A DNA stretch of 64,000 nucleotides from Capitella teleta (lineage: Eukaryota > Annelida > Polychaeta > Capitellidae), in the NCBI GenBank assembly GCA_000328365.1, contig KB308761.1, positions 92,447 to 156,446 of the forward strand, written 5' to 3'. The notes under the pieces were generated by a model that was not told the origin of the DNA, did not search any database, and was given only the letters and a program-made list of their open reading frames with translations. Every line of letters starts with the position of its first letter. Within the stretch, counting starts at the first letter, position 1. Positions 11,299 through 25,700 of the stretch are shown piece after piece. Both the position numbers and the translations under genes were made by a program.

Positions 11299-14060
11299 TC
11301 TAAAGTGTGATTTTGCGTTTTGACCCTTACCTTACATTCAACATGCATCCTGATTCTACGTGACCGTCAGAAACCCCATCTTCCGAATAATTAATCATGG
11401 ATGGATACATAACGCCCCCACTATAATCATATATCCACGATAAATTTAGTTGTCACTACTCTATAAGCTTTACAAGACATGTATAGTTTCCATTGTTCCT
11501 CAGTATACAACGATCAAATGTGTTGCAATGGAGTTGGTACGTATTCGACTTTGACGAATATCTCTCTCTACTCGGAGCTTCGGATTTGAGCTTTCGGACA
11601 AATTCGATATTCACCCAACTCTACTAGGAAAAGGCCTGCTTACTCTTTTGTCCTGATATATGACCGTGATGACTCATCGATTGCACGTACTTGGAATGGA
11701 ACTAGAATTGTGATATTTTTTTTGTTTACAGCTAGTTTTAACTGAAAAATTCATCGTGATTGATCAGTGCGCGAACTTGTATCGTGTTCGGGCATACATT
11801 GTTTTGACAAAAGCACAACAAACAATTTCTAAAGAGAGGGACTAAATGGCCGCCATATTGGGTATCACGCGAGTTCTGCTGTTATTGTACAACTGGCACA
11901 TTAACACTGACCCACGAAAGCTATCTGGACGGGGGGATGGGAGTGGTTATAATCGACAATATCGTTCATTTTATTTAATGCGTAAACTCGGACAGCATTG
12001 TAAAATAATATCATTACTGAGCTTCACGTGATATCAAAGAATATTATGACTGATGTAACTGAAAAATTGATGGACGCTTTGGGACAAAACCCGTGATAAT
12101 TGGCGATAGTTTCACACATTCAAAACATGATAAGGACTATACCTATGGGTCAATGCATCAGTATAATAGTACGATGCATCTTAGTAGGTTAGATTGAAAA
12201 TTGTGCAGTGAATGGAGAGTCAATGGCCGGCTTTACTTTCAAAAAATAAAAGGCTTGTAGCATCAAAGCATCTATAATAATCAAACTGGCACACCTGGCA
12301 GTGAATGCACAAATATATAGTACATGCACCATTACAGTTACATGTATATGCATGCATTTCTTTGCATGTTTAGAACTTTTTACCCCCAATTATTCGAAGA
12401 CGACGATGGAGCAGACCTAAGACAGTTATGATCCACATCGGGTTTTTTTTTTGTTTTTTTTTGTTTTTTGTTTTTTTTTTGGGGGGGGGGGTGGGGTAAT
12501 AAGGTTGATTCACAGTCATAATTGGAGGTGGATAATACTAGTATAAATGTTACTTTCTATAACGTTCTCATGGGGGTGTTTCAAACTGGGATTTGCAAGA
12601 TTTCGGGTGACAGGGAGCGAACCAAAGTTTGCTCAATTACGACTATAATGCTTGCAACACACACTTGATCGAATAGAAATCATAATCCAAAAACATAGTT
12701 ATCAGAATGCTACGCTTGGTCAGCTGAGAAAGGGGTGAACTTCCGTGACTCGAACAATCGACCACACAATGACACATCAATTGGCCCACAAAATTTTCTG
12801 TTTTTATTGTTAATCGAGTGTGAATCAGTCGATTCAAACGTCTTGTGATAAGTTATTAACCTTATAATTCGAGATTTTAATGATTTTATCATCATTTTCC
12901 ATCATTTGCAACTCTACTAGCGGTAAATAATTATTTGAATCAAACCGATTTGGTGGGAGAATTAGAACCACTGAATATGCGCTGTCCGTGTCTCTTTTAT
13001 ACCATGTAAAAGACAGACAGATAGACAGACAGACAAGAGTAAACAGTGAATAGATAACTTTGAAGACTGGCATAATGGTCTTTCGGCCGCTGGCACGCCA
13101 GACACCTAAATGATATCAGGTGGCTGATATAATTTTGCGCTGGAATACATAAGGGTGTATGAATATATTTTGTGAATTTGGCGATATCTCGGGCATTTTC
13201 GCTGATCTTAAGTGAGTTTGGAGAACGTTATGGCAGTGAGCATGTTGCCATTGCATGCGCATTGACGATTCATCCGTGCATTGCGCAATCCTTGCATCAT
13301 AATGTATCTGCATAATGCACTTACACTATAGTGTGTTGCATGTTTTGAATCCCTCTTGTCCATCTTTATCGGAACCAAACCGAGCCCCATGTTAATCATT
13401 CTTGGGCATGAAATTAATTGGATTGCAAAACTTAAGCGAAATAAGCTTCAGGTGTGAGACTGCTATAATTGTGTGTGCCCCCACCCCAAAGTGCATGCAT
13501 TAAAATAAGAAAAAAACATGACTACATACATTATGAAGCATTGAATGGTAGCCAAGTGTGGTGGCACCGGTGTGGGTCGTGACGAGTTTAAGATTTCAAT
13601 TGTTGTGACTCGCTGGTGGAATCCTTAGGTTGGTTTACGTTGATTTGCATATATCCACAGTGCGCAGTAGCATGAAGTGGACCCCGTTCGTGGCCACTGT
13701 GAGACAATGACTGAATCTTCTTATAAGCGGAATTTTTCATCGCTCGAAAGAGGATTTTATTGTTGACGAGCCTGTCATACTCACGCGGTTCTTCACGGAA
13801 GATGAAATGCTGGGATTGTTATATTGAGTTAGAGCTGGTATGACCAGAATGAGAGATGTAAATATAGATTCGTGACTTGATTATCTTTTTTTTTTTTTTT
13901 TTTTTTTTTTTGCATTTTCTTGGTTCGAATTGAGAGACACAAACATGATGATTGTAATAATATTTCTTAGATATTTTGATTAACAACCCATCAGACAACC
14001 CTATTAACAACCCTAGATTTTTATTTGAGATGCCAATCTATCATGTTAACATAAAGTTCT
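11299..14060. other. no gene seen; simple tracts
   Basis: AT-rich sequence with a T/G-rich tract at 12441-12492 (interrupted T runs, then about ten G), a short GACA-type repeat near 13012-13035 and a poly-T at 13887-13911. Open frames here are short and lack support. Confidence 0.4.
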
Positions 14061-14505
14061 GGGCTCTATTCTTAGATGAAAATTAAGTCGACTTGGCAAA
14101 CGGACTTAGTCGTGTTATGTCCTGAAGTCCACTTATCGATTCTTAAATCAAAGTTAAAACGTCCTAATGTCATTACCGACTTTATCAGATAACGGACATG
14201 CATGTAGTCCGGTACGAAAACGTCTCTTCCATTCTATTTTTATTATTATGATTGCGATTGTCGCACATTTTTTGAAAACATAGAGAACAAACTTGTTAAT
14301 CTTCATGTTAACTGACATCTGCTCTGCACGATCGGAATTTAATCAGTGTAGTCTATCTGTGAAACTAACAAGTAGGTCGGCTGTGCTTGCCAGCATGCAT
14401 TAAGAAAACACAACGAATTTTCTTTCAAAAATGGCGCCTAAGTTCATTAGGCGTTTGACGACAAGCCAAGTCGTCTTAACGAAATTTTATTTAAGAATCG
14501 AGCCC
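14061..14505. mobile_element. 445-bp MITE with long terminal inverted repeats
   Basis: The left end GGGCTCTATTCTTAGATGAA, followed by AATTAAGTCGACTTGGC, pairs with the inverse of the right end (GGGCTCGATTCTTAAATAAA ... GACGACTTGGC) over about 40 bp. A second TIR-like segment occurs inside the left half near 14139-14166 (CGATTCTTAAATCAAAGTT). There is no coding capacity. Flanks do not show a clean target duplication, so the superfamily (hAT- or Harbinger-like) is open. Confidence 0.7.
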
Positions 14506-15881
14506 TGAAGACATAAGCAAACATGCCACCTCACTGTGAAATAAAACCTACTTAGCCCTGCGGTGTTTGTGTCTGCTTGTTAGGCATTGAATGTTTACTT
14601 TCCTGGCTAATGTCAGACTGAGAAACAGGCTGGACGGTGTCTCAATCAAAGGGGAATGATTGGAATATGCATATAATATTTGTCTTGTATGCATGTCGGA
14701 CCTGGAATCTGCTGTGTTTGGTCGCACTGGGGATAGACGCTTCCCCGGCTTGGGCAATAGTTGTTCATCCGTAGAAATTTAGCATGTACAGAATCTCCAG
14801 AATATGACATCTTAATACTAGTTTTGCTGTTGCTCTGCTATGGAACTCAAGCACATTTACCATTCGATGTTTTTGAATCTCAACTGAACATGTCTTTTGT
14901 TCTTTCTCATTAATAATGATTGCAAGAGTTGTTGCGGATTTTAAGTGAAATGTAATAACATTAGAATTAGTAATTTTGTATGTCTATTTGTAAATTATAT
15001 TATGTTATAATTATTGTGTTATACTGCTTATGTTGAAGGTTTATTTCTACTAGTAATCTTTGTGGCAGTAGACGTACCCCTACTGAGTGTATTCCGTTGG
15101 CAATTATCTCGGCAATTGATTGCCGCACTACGATCAATTTCTTTGTTTCTTCTCTTGTGTCAGCAAATATGCTTTATTTTGGAGCTCATGTGTATATTAT
15201 ATGGTGCCATTCAGTGCACCTATCTTATTTAATGTCCCTTTTTGATTTGAGCAACTTCTCATGCGATCTTGAGATATTAAAGGAAAGAAATAATATATTT
15301 GTTGGAGCTTTAGAGGATCTTTATTCAAAGTTAAATTCATTCAATGTGACCAAACACTCTTGCCAATATATCAGGCAACGTCAAAGTGCAGCTGGAATGG
15401 TTTAAATAATAAATTAAATAATATAATTAATGAATAAATAAGTCAATGGACAAAATAAAGGGAATTATCGGAGGCTACTAATTCACGATATTTCCAAAAA
15501 ATAAAAATATATAACAATCAATTAAACCAAACACACTTAAAATGATTATATTTCTTATAAAGTGAAACACAGCAATACTTGTACAATTGCTAATGAGTAT
15601 ACGCAGTAGGTTTGCCAATTGGCCTTGAGTATAGTTATAAGTACTTATAACAACCTTAAATGCAAGAAAAACAAATCCCTATCAATTTTCATCTCGAGTA
15701 AACATATCATCGCGTTGTTCGTTTCGGGATGGTTCGATTTTGGATTAAACCCGTGTCAGGAATCCGGCGGTATTATAGCAAACCGTCGCCATTTGTTTGA
15801 GATATCAGACTGACTCAGCCACTACGCCTTGAACTTCGCGTTCATCATCTTAATTATGCTCACCAAAGATGTTCGAATCCA

Positions 15882-15902
15882 TCACACACACACACACACA
15901 CA
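15882..15902. repeat. (CA)n microsatellite
   Basis: A run of about ten CA dinucleotides. Confidence 0.85.
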
Positions 15903-16460
15903 TGGACATAATATTGAACTAATTTGCATAATTGAATAATTAATGAGGTTGGTATATTTACATGAGAAGAAGCACAACACTTAATTCTAGGAGTACGAAT
16001 GATAAAAATGGTAAAATATACATGAATAACATGTTTAAAAAGCAGAATACATGAATAAGCACAAATTCAAGTGAAAAGTACAGTACATTAGAACACTGGA
16101 TTGGCACAGCGATATAGGCCTACATGCGAATAAAAACGAGAAAAAGATTCATATCCAGATTCTGGGCCTCACATAATTCTGATTTCAGGGCCTTACATAA
16201 TCCTAGTTCAGGGCCTCAAAGAATACTGGTTTAAACCAGTCAACCGATTGAATCAGTTCATCTTATCACACTTCTTAATAAAATCCACATGTTATGTCAC
16301 CGATAATACGATTCATATTCACTGAGCCCACAAGCGAGAACCGATGAAGCAATTATTTGAAAGAGATAGGCGAAGGGGTCACATCATAGCTATACCATGG
16401 TTAATGCATAAACAAGTAGTAATTATGTATTGCGGGTGTTTTGAAATGGGCCTCTTCTTA

Positions 16461-16707
16461 TTAAGCATTGAGGAAGCACTCTATAACGTCGTATTCTAAT
16501 AGAAGTGCCAAGGTAAGGAAAGTGAAGTACAAAACCAAACAGCAGATGCCCATAGCCTGGTTCATACGCCACTTGAAGGCAGCGATCATTATGATTAACA
16601 GAAGTAGCATGATGAAGAGGAGAACTATGGAGCAGAATAGGCCATCGCTGTCCACCAGGTATGGCTTGCTGTATAATAGACCGTAGATCAGCCACGGCAC
16701 TGGCAAC
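16461..16707 (-). CDS. SLC24A2-like: NCKX exon 7 and stop
   Basis: 247 nt, residues 598-679 and a TAA stop. It encodes [32 protein letters not shown] and a last hydrophobic helix ending [11 protein letters not shown]. The acceptor is TTTACAG. Confidence 0.95.
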
Positions 16708-19700
16708 CTGTAAACGAACAAACCGAGATCAATCCAACGCATTTGACAGAGTCAACAATGATACACCGATCAATCACTTCCTCCGCGTCGTCATGATCTC
16801 CGTGGAACCAATATGAGTGCATACCTGGGGGAGGGTCACGTGATTTTCTTGCGTTGCGACACTTCCTCAATTCGAATCCATTTAGGCTGCTACGCTCAAT
16901 TATGCATCATAATCACGTCTAGGGTGTCTACATAATATACAATGCTTAATCTGCACTTTCTCCTCTGTTGTCAGTAATATATACAACTTCTACAATCATA
17001 TAGATTGCATTGTTACCATGGCTACCATACGTACCCAACAGTGACGTCGAAGATGTTGCTTCCGACTGAGCTCGATACGGCCATATCCCCGTAGCCTTTT
17101 TTCGCGACAATGACGCTAGTGATGAGGTCTGGAATACTCGTCCCGGCGGCCAAGAATGTCAGGCCCATCACCTGGAACCATTGATCAACCATTAAATTCA
17201 TCAGAATTGTGTAATATTGAAATCGGAGATACTACAGCACACGTTCATTGTCAATTTGTCCGTGCCATGGCGTAACCCTACACTGTATGAGATTTACATA
17301 ACGGCATTCAGCTGAGCTTATCAATCTTCCTTACGCCCACTAAGAGGATGTGATTCAATGGATGATAAGATATTAGCCATAATTATTCAACCGAATTACC
17401 ATTTTCATCGTCGAGTACTGTGAATTGCGACATCATATACAGTGTCCATTATGACTAATTAATGGAGTATGCATCATTGGGTGCACTCAAGACGCAATTC
17501 TTGAATGATAAATAATCATACCCTCGAAACTCTTGGCAGGAAATCATGACACCAAATTACATCATATGTCAGTCGGGTGCAGAGATGAAATCATCGAAGG
17601 GAGCCTATTTAGTGCACTGTGATTACTCAGAATAATAATCAGCGTACATGGGACGTTCATAATATAATGATGGATACACATGTATGTGCGTGCGTATACA
17701 AAATAGGTATTGACCACCCGATGCGAGTGACAATGAATTACACCATTAGCTGACTCGGTAAATGGATGCATAACGGCATGAGACGGATATAAAGAGCAGG
17801 CCCTAAGTCTTGAATTCCCAAATGAATATTAGGACGGTATTCTCACCTGCGATTTGATGCCTGCCGTGTCGCCAATGACTGCCGCCCACCAATTCAACAA
17901 GTATGAAAACAAAGCAATCCAAATGATGCTACCGATGAAGGACAGCGGATAGAAGCGACGCCGATCCTGCAAGAAAAATTATTCCAACATTAGCACAACA
18001 GGACGCCTTTAAAGTTTGATCTTGTATTATCATTACAAGATCCCTTTAAATATTGACCTAGTTATATGACCTAGTTTTATAGGGTGTAATTCTGATTGGG
18101 TGATCTGTCAATGCTCGGGTTATGAGTGAGTGGTGTATCTCTGTACTCCTGTAGTACAGGGTCATCGATCATGACGTAGAGTGCTTGGCTAGCCCATTAG
18201 TGCAGCAATCTTTTAACCATCTCTCATTGGCGTTCATGAGTAAGGCACCCATCAAGAAAGCACCCGGTCAGCCCTCTGCATCATACCGGCATGTAGACAA
18301 GAAGAAAGCAAGGAGAACTCTGTATGCTATACTTCACTGTGTAAATATCGAAGCTGCGTTGACAAGGGTGAACGATGGCTTATTTCGAGAATAACGACAT
18401 AATTAATACAAACCAGGGAAGCGACTTTTATCAGCTGTAATGCAATATAAACATTATCATTGATTTTTTTGGTGATATACACACACGTAATAACGATTTC
18501 ACAGAATATTCATATCCCAAAGAAAGAAAATGCACTTAATTCATGACCCGAACACCTTGTCGAATTCCCAATGCGGAGATTGATCAAACTGCAGCAATAA
18601 CAATCACATCTCGCTAATCTTCAAAGACAATGGATAAATATCTTCAAAGCCACGTGACTGCTGAAGATATCGATGTTCCCCTCGAGGCGGCAATCTATCT
18701 GAAATGTTATATATTTCCTCCCCTGGTATCGCTTTGTCTTGTCACTCACTTTTTGGCCGCTTCTATGAAACGGGAGCTTCTCGCTGAAGCCACTAATGAC
18801 ACAATCTTCCAGGTACCGTGCCACAAAATTATGCTCGTCAGTGCAATCATTAGAGCATCATTCAGAATAGCAACTCAATAAAATTGCTCTTATATTTGAC
18901 GCTGAACGTTACAAATAAGGATTCGCCTCGGAAGGCAAAGTTGGTGTCTATAATTCGATGAGGGGGTGAGGTCAGATATAAGCAGACCAAGTTCTGAGTT
19001 ATTGACTGAGGTTCAGTGACACCAGTGTATACAACATTCGGGCGGTATCATGTTATATACCCCCAGCAATATATTGAGTACTAGTTGATAATTACTCAAT
19101 TAAACACAATATCGGCTGGCACAACTTTTATAGTATTAGCCTATTGTACTAATCTTAATGTAAACATGTTTACAGCTCGGTTAATATTGCGTGCAGATGA
19201 TCTTAACAGCATTGTCTTGGAACATCGCCACATCCAAGAAGGTCCGCATGCGATATCTGTGGGTCACGTAGCATTGCGCTGATAAACCCTTCCTTGAATT
19301 TGACATCGACAAAGAGAACACAGGAAATGACTCAGAGAAAATTGGTCCCCAGCTGCCTTGACCCCAAAAGAGAAAGAATGAAGGGGCTCTAAGGCGCTTT
19401 AACTACGCGACCTTCAAAAGCGGGTGTTCTTGGGTGCAACTAGATCTGCTTCTGATCATTTGCCCATAGTATGATATAGAACAAAGTGACCCACCCTTCG
19501 ACGGACATCCGGAATAGTTAGCCAGAGTAGGAAGACTAGTGGGGCAACCAGGATATAGATGATTCTCTTCCGGGCTGTGTCTGGCCAGGAGAGATCCAGG
19601 GGCGTCGGCGAATCCATGCCCCCGATTGAGTCATTGCTTGGTCCTGGATCAGGCTGAAAGGAGAATTGAAATTAGATCCCTGGGTTGTACAACTCAGCTT

Positions 19701-22700
19701 GTTAATGAGACCATAAGTGCATTCATATGCCCACGTTTTCATGCTATTAGCAACGTGATAGGAGCAACTATGCTTTTACCTCTGCGGCCGTTCCGTTTTC
19801 TTCCGGAGGTAGAGGCGACTGCTCGACAGCCGCGTTGACTCCGCTGTCGGCACCTGACGGTAGGGCACTATTGCTCACGGATGGCATTGAATTAGCAGCC
19901 TGCGCAGAGGCGTCGGTGGCCGTGCCGTTGCCCAACGTCACGGTGTGCGATATGACGTTGACCTGTTCACATTTCTGCTCAGAGTTATTGTAGTCTGTGA
20001 TGCTGCCAACAGTGGTAATCGTTGTCTGTTGACTCGGCATTCGGTTGTGATTTGCGGATATTTCAGTCTCCTCATTGGCGACGCCGTTCGAGATGGCTGG
20101 CACACTGCCATTCTTTATCTGACTATTGTTGTCGACGATGCCTGGATTGTTGTGGTTGTCAGAGTTGACGATAACCTTGAGCGAAGCTATTGCGTGGAGC
20201 TTCACAGCTTTGTCCTGGACGATCGCTGTCGGGGATAAGAAGGTTTTGTGAAACCATAGATATAAAACCGCATAGATGTCACGTGTAATTGATGAGCCCA
20301 AAAATGGGAGCGTTTTTGGATGAACAGGATTTTGTGTCACGTTACCTTTTACATTATGAAATATTTAAACGGTCTTTTCTATCTGACATGAGGAATGGTT
20401 TCATATTACTGTCACATGACACACGTTTATCCAGAGCACTCATTAATTGCTTCATGTACTTAAAACTCTCGACTTGGTCGTTATTTTTCTATGGAGATGG
20501 TTGCCTTATAAGGATGTTGTAACGAGCGGTATATATCTGTGATATATTTCTTCGGGAAAAACACCACTGCGATAATTGGGGGAGGTTGAAGCGGGAAAAA
20601 AAATCCAAAACGGTCGACCAGTCTGAACTCGATAAATGGGCTTTGACCTGCCTCAACTATAGCTCTGTGGATTTTGCACGCATGCGAAACTATAGCCAAT
20701 TAGACTGCTTTTGTTAAGCTAAGTTATCCATCCTTCCGTTAAAATAACACCTTTCTTACTGCAACGCCTCAATGTTGCCATGTGCAAAAGTCGTAGGCCA
20801 AGTTCCTCCTTGTTTTGTTTTCAGTTAGATTTAGGAAAAAAAGTTGTCTTGTAACTCGAACAAATCCCAAAGAGAAAGAAACAAGAGAGCATAGCTTCTG
20901 GCATAGAGTGTTTCTTTCTAGCAGCCTTCAACTTCGGTGGAGAATGTGTTATGTTGCAAAACTGAGGACATTGCAACTCGGTGACGAACTGACGAAGGGC
21001 GAAGAAGGGGACACCCCTAAGCGATAGGAAGGAGACGAGAATTGCGGAAATGATAAGAAAGGCTTTGGTTGTGGAAGGGCAAAATAAAAAGAGGAGTCGC
21101 GTTGTGAGGGGAGTCTGGGAAGTGGGGAGTGGGGAGTGGGTGAGTAGTGGTTGTAGAAAAGATTACTCACATTCTCCAATTGGATCAATGGTGTGAATCA
21201 TTAGTTGTAGCACTCCGTGTCGGAATTTTCCGCTTCCAGATTTCATGATTGGCATACTGCACGTGATGCTGCTAGTGTGTCTAGGAGCTGTTGGTGTCGA
21301 CTGCAATAAGAACATTATTATGAACATCAACCAGTATTATCAGACATCGATATTGAGTTAACTATTTGGTTATAGCCATTATATGGCCTCATGCTGTTTG
21401 TGCGTTTGCGTGCAAAACCTCTTGCAAATGACCTCACTTTGCACCAAGTCCAGGTCTGTGATTAAACGAGGGTTCCGGTGACCAGCGTCCATCTCGTGGT
21501 TTTAATGGACATCAGTAAAGGTAGTTGACCCTAGCATGTTGAGGTAGCCAGCGGTCAACCGCATGGTAAGAAAACACTTTCTGTGCAATTGTATCAGGCT
21601 TATATGCACGAATAACGTGTACAAAATTCCACTCGTGTTACGGGGCGATCGTTTCATCAATGTCAAACTTAAATGTACGGCATCGAAATATCCACCTCGC
21701 CATGCATTATTATCTCGAGATCAAACGACATCGATGGGAGGCACCGCGCCCCCTTCTACCGGCGGAGATGAGCTGAACTGTCAGAATTCCATCTATATTG
21801 TACAGAGCTCAATTGTAAGACCGTTCAAGATTAACAGGGAATTCAAGTTGCCATGAATTCAATGTGATTCACCACTATGGTATGACAGCACATATTTATA
21901 AGCACATAGCGTGCTGGCAAGAAAACTGTGTTGACCAACCAGACCTTCTCAAAGACGCTGTTCAATCACTAATGAGTTTGACCGCTCAATATTAAAAACC
22001 TCAATTTGATTTGTATCCATCAATTAATTTATGCATTAATGGGGTTTTTTTTGCAAGTTTATATCAAAATACAAATGTTCATTTACAGTTGCAATTCGGC
22101 ATTAGTTACGTTACGTAATGTACGCTTAGCCTTATCTTCGTGCGGCAATCAGAGTAAAGCAGCTTGTCCCTTTATGTCGTCACCATCAGAGGGCGCAATG
22201 ATATGCCCTGCATTCAATCCGAGTTCTGCACAGGTGCAATGTCAACATAAAAAGAGAACGCGACGGACTCCTGCAGATGGCTGCGTACCAGCATGATACA
22301 CTTGCACATTAACACACGGCGTGGTACGTCTGATACAAGTTTATTATTATTCTTAATTGATTAATATTGGTCAATTATACTGGATGCATTGTGCAAATAA
22401 CTGAGAGCTATTGGGTGTTAAATATGGGACAACAAGTATCACACCCCACCAACCTAACCCTAACCTATCCACCTAAGGGATGGATGAGATGTTTCAACTC
22501 GTTTACACCACTGACTGACATGATTGATTTTTGTTCGTTTATTTCAGGTAATTAATTTCATACAGATTTGTCTCAGATGATTTCAATGACTGATAATTAT
22601 GTAAACTGGAATACTTATCTAGATTTGCGATTAGGACAAGCAATTTTTATCATATCACTTTCTTGGTGTGGCTCAGAGACTGGCAGAGTAAAATCTGCAT

Positions 22701-25700
22701 ATTACGCTCAAGATCAAGATTAAAATAACATTCTAAGTGTGGAGAGAAAAATATGATAATTATAAGCGTAGAAGCTCTGTAATACATTATATTAATTGAT
22801 AATTGATAATAAAGTAATTAGTTAATTGTATTGAAAATTTGCTAGACAGGCAACAAACTATGTTATGATACACGGCGTGTTATATTACAGCTAGATACCT
22901 TAGTGCAACTCAAATGTTTATTGACGTTAATGTTTCTGGTTCCCTGCCTGCCCTACACAACCTAATGCACTTCTTAATGTGTCGGCTGAATAAGTCATTT
23001 AACAGCATTATAGCCGCACTAGTTAATACTACATTGAGTGCGATATATTTTAATTCCAAAATTTTGCGTGTTTATCATTCAAAAGTAAAATGATATTTAT
23101 TTTTGATGCGTTCTTTGTTTGGTGCTCTTCTATGTATAACTAATGTACGTTTGTTTCACCTTGTATTTTTTCACCTGTTGCGTGGACCAATAAGTCCGAA
23201 TAAAATATTTGAATCAATTTGATTGGATGTCCAACTGGATGTTTTGCAGTAGAAATTAATACACGGAACCAATGAACCAAACCAATGAACCAAACCAATG
23301 AACCAAACCAATGAACCAAACCAAGCACAGTACAGAAACACCTACATACATGACACACGAGGAGGGATTGGTGAGACATTCGAAGGAAGGATAAACTGCG
23401 CCCAAGATTTCGAGGCTTTACCCCGAACCACAAGAGAGATTAAACCCTACAAGGAATGACGACTATTACGTAACATAAGCATATGATTACGTCATCATCA
23501 ACCCAGTCTCCTTCTTACTACATAATCAATATCAGACAAGAATTCCACTGAACAAAGCATGTTTATATGTACTGAGACCAGTAATGTGCTGTACCTGTAT
23601 GAATAGCCAAACACTAAAGTGACTGTTTTACGAGTAAACTAATCCTTTTGATTGGTGATAAGTTAATCAACGATCAGGGGTAAATTCTCACGCGATGTGT
23701 TACTATTACTTGGTCACTAGATGTTTTCCCTTGAAACTTAATCCTCAGGGAGAATCTCGGGAAGTGGTGGACAACATCAAAGACTACAATATGTGACTAT
23801 GCTGAGCGAGATCTACCAACGAAGAATTGGTTCATTACATTTAATTAGCCTTGTGCGATCCTATGTAAAATAAACGATAGACTGTGTAGCCTAATGACAC
23901 CTACAGGGGAATAAGTCTTATTTAACTAAATCAAATTTGAACGTTGTTAAAAACTGAATTTATTCCCGAGCCACGAGTTAAAATTTATTTAAGGGGATAT
24001 CCAATAATATAAACCACAGTGGGTTTCAAAATTTGCCTCTCCGCATTCACAATAGCCAAAGGGCGGATCTTTCCTGGGTTTAAAATTAACAGAAATCCTC
24101 TTTAAATTGATAACAATGGTGGTGATGATGCCGAGAGGAAAATAAGGTTTTCACAACTTTACGCTCTACGACGATGAATCCACATAACTCATGGTCTATT
24201 CTGTATAAAGCTTTCCATGACGAATACGCGCTGAAGCCAAGCCATTCATAGAACATTTGCGATTCTTCTATCTTGTACAAGCACTGGGGAAGTCGATAAA
24301 CGTCTGCTATCACAGCCTGAAATCTACCATTAAGAGCATATAGGTGACGCAATAAATTGAAACGCTTTAAACATACCCTAAAGGGATGAGAGAGGGAGGA
24401 TTGGAGAGCTTGATGTCATGGTAACACGTTGCTATGCCGTTATTTTGTGGCCCTATTCAGACAGATTGAATACAGAGCGACTACCTGACCTGGATATTGA
24501 CTTCGGCATCCATACCTCGATTAACTCTTCTGAAGAGATCGATATCTGTTTGATTGAACATAATTGCCACCGCGATCATCAATAAAAATGCCACTCATGC
24601 CAAAGAGATCTCACGCTGTCGCCTACCAATTAAGTCACATAATTGGGAAACCCCTTTAATTCCCAATGGAATTCCCTGTGACGTCATAATCAGGTTTATG
24701 AGGTTGAATGATGACTTGGAATATGCCAACAGAAGAGGCAGCTCTCAAAGACCCCCCTTTCATCGCAGTACGGCTTCGGGTCTGGTTGTCATACATTCGC
24801 CATTGATTTCTATTAATAATTCATCTGGTGGTATTTGTCAGCCTTTAGCGGGGAGGCTGTGGTGTTTATTCCCTTGCGGCCAATATAACAGGTGAGCTGC
24901 ATGGTCATCTCTTACCGTCCAAAATCGCCGCAAATAAGCAACGCAAAAATTTCACATCTACAAACCAAACTAGAATCAGAAATTTCATGAAGATCTGCTT
25001 TCCTACTTGGAATAAGACCTAAAAATTCCGATGTTGACACCCGTCACCATAGCAACAGCGTCACGTGATGGCAACTGTAAATAATACATATCCGTGAATC
25101 TCCGAGTTACAAAGCAAGGCTGTTCGATAAGTGCGGTGTCCTTTCGTGGGTTGTGACATGATTGCACTTCTATTGTGATCGTGTGCGGATCAATTGGAAT
25201 AACTGAATGATGAACTTGACTTTGAAAATTAGATGTGAAACAATGCATTTGCGTTAAGTCTTATTGCCATAATGATGATACACAATGACTAAAAAGTAAT
25301 TTGTTTAGCTTGGGTTTATTACGAAACTATGATATGATTTTCATATTAACCATTATTTGTTTGTACTGTGGGTGCCAGCTTTTATGGCCATATTCTCGAG
25401 TTGAGCAGTGACTTGAGTCGCCGTAAATCAAAGCAAATGGTGCTGAAGCAAGTCCACCATGAACACTCTCATGATCACTGAAGTCACTGCACCGATCCGG
25501 GAAGGGGGTGTACAGGGTGATGGATTGACTGCTAGCACGCTCCAAAATCCAAAATACAAAGAAAACCTTTTCACAAATCATATGAAAGACTTGAATGGTT
25601 AATCGAATGTACAATGATGTATTGAGCTATGCTGTGTCTATATCATTTAGCGTTCTCATTGCTGGTGTGAAACGAATAGGGTTGCGCGGATAGTGGTATG

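Noticed and set aside
19768-20340. A separate 190-codon gene
   Set aside because: Its central part is NCKX exon 3; the first 38 codons are intron upstream of the acceptor at 20226.
22452-22480. Telomere-like CCCTAA/CCTAACC sequence
   Set aside because: Only two or three imperfect units, in the middle of an intron.
24086-24352. An 88-codon minus-strand gene in NCKX intron 1
   Set aside because: No homology, no paired splice sites in phase, and no repeat of its sequence elsewhere.
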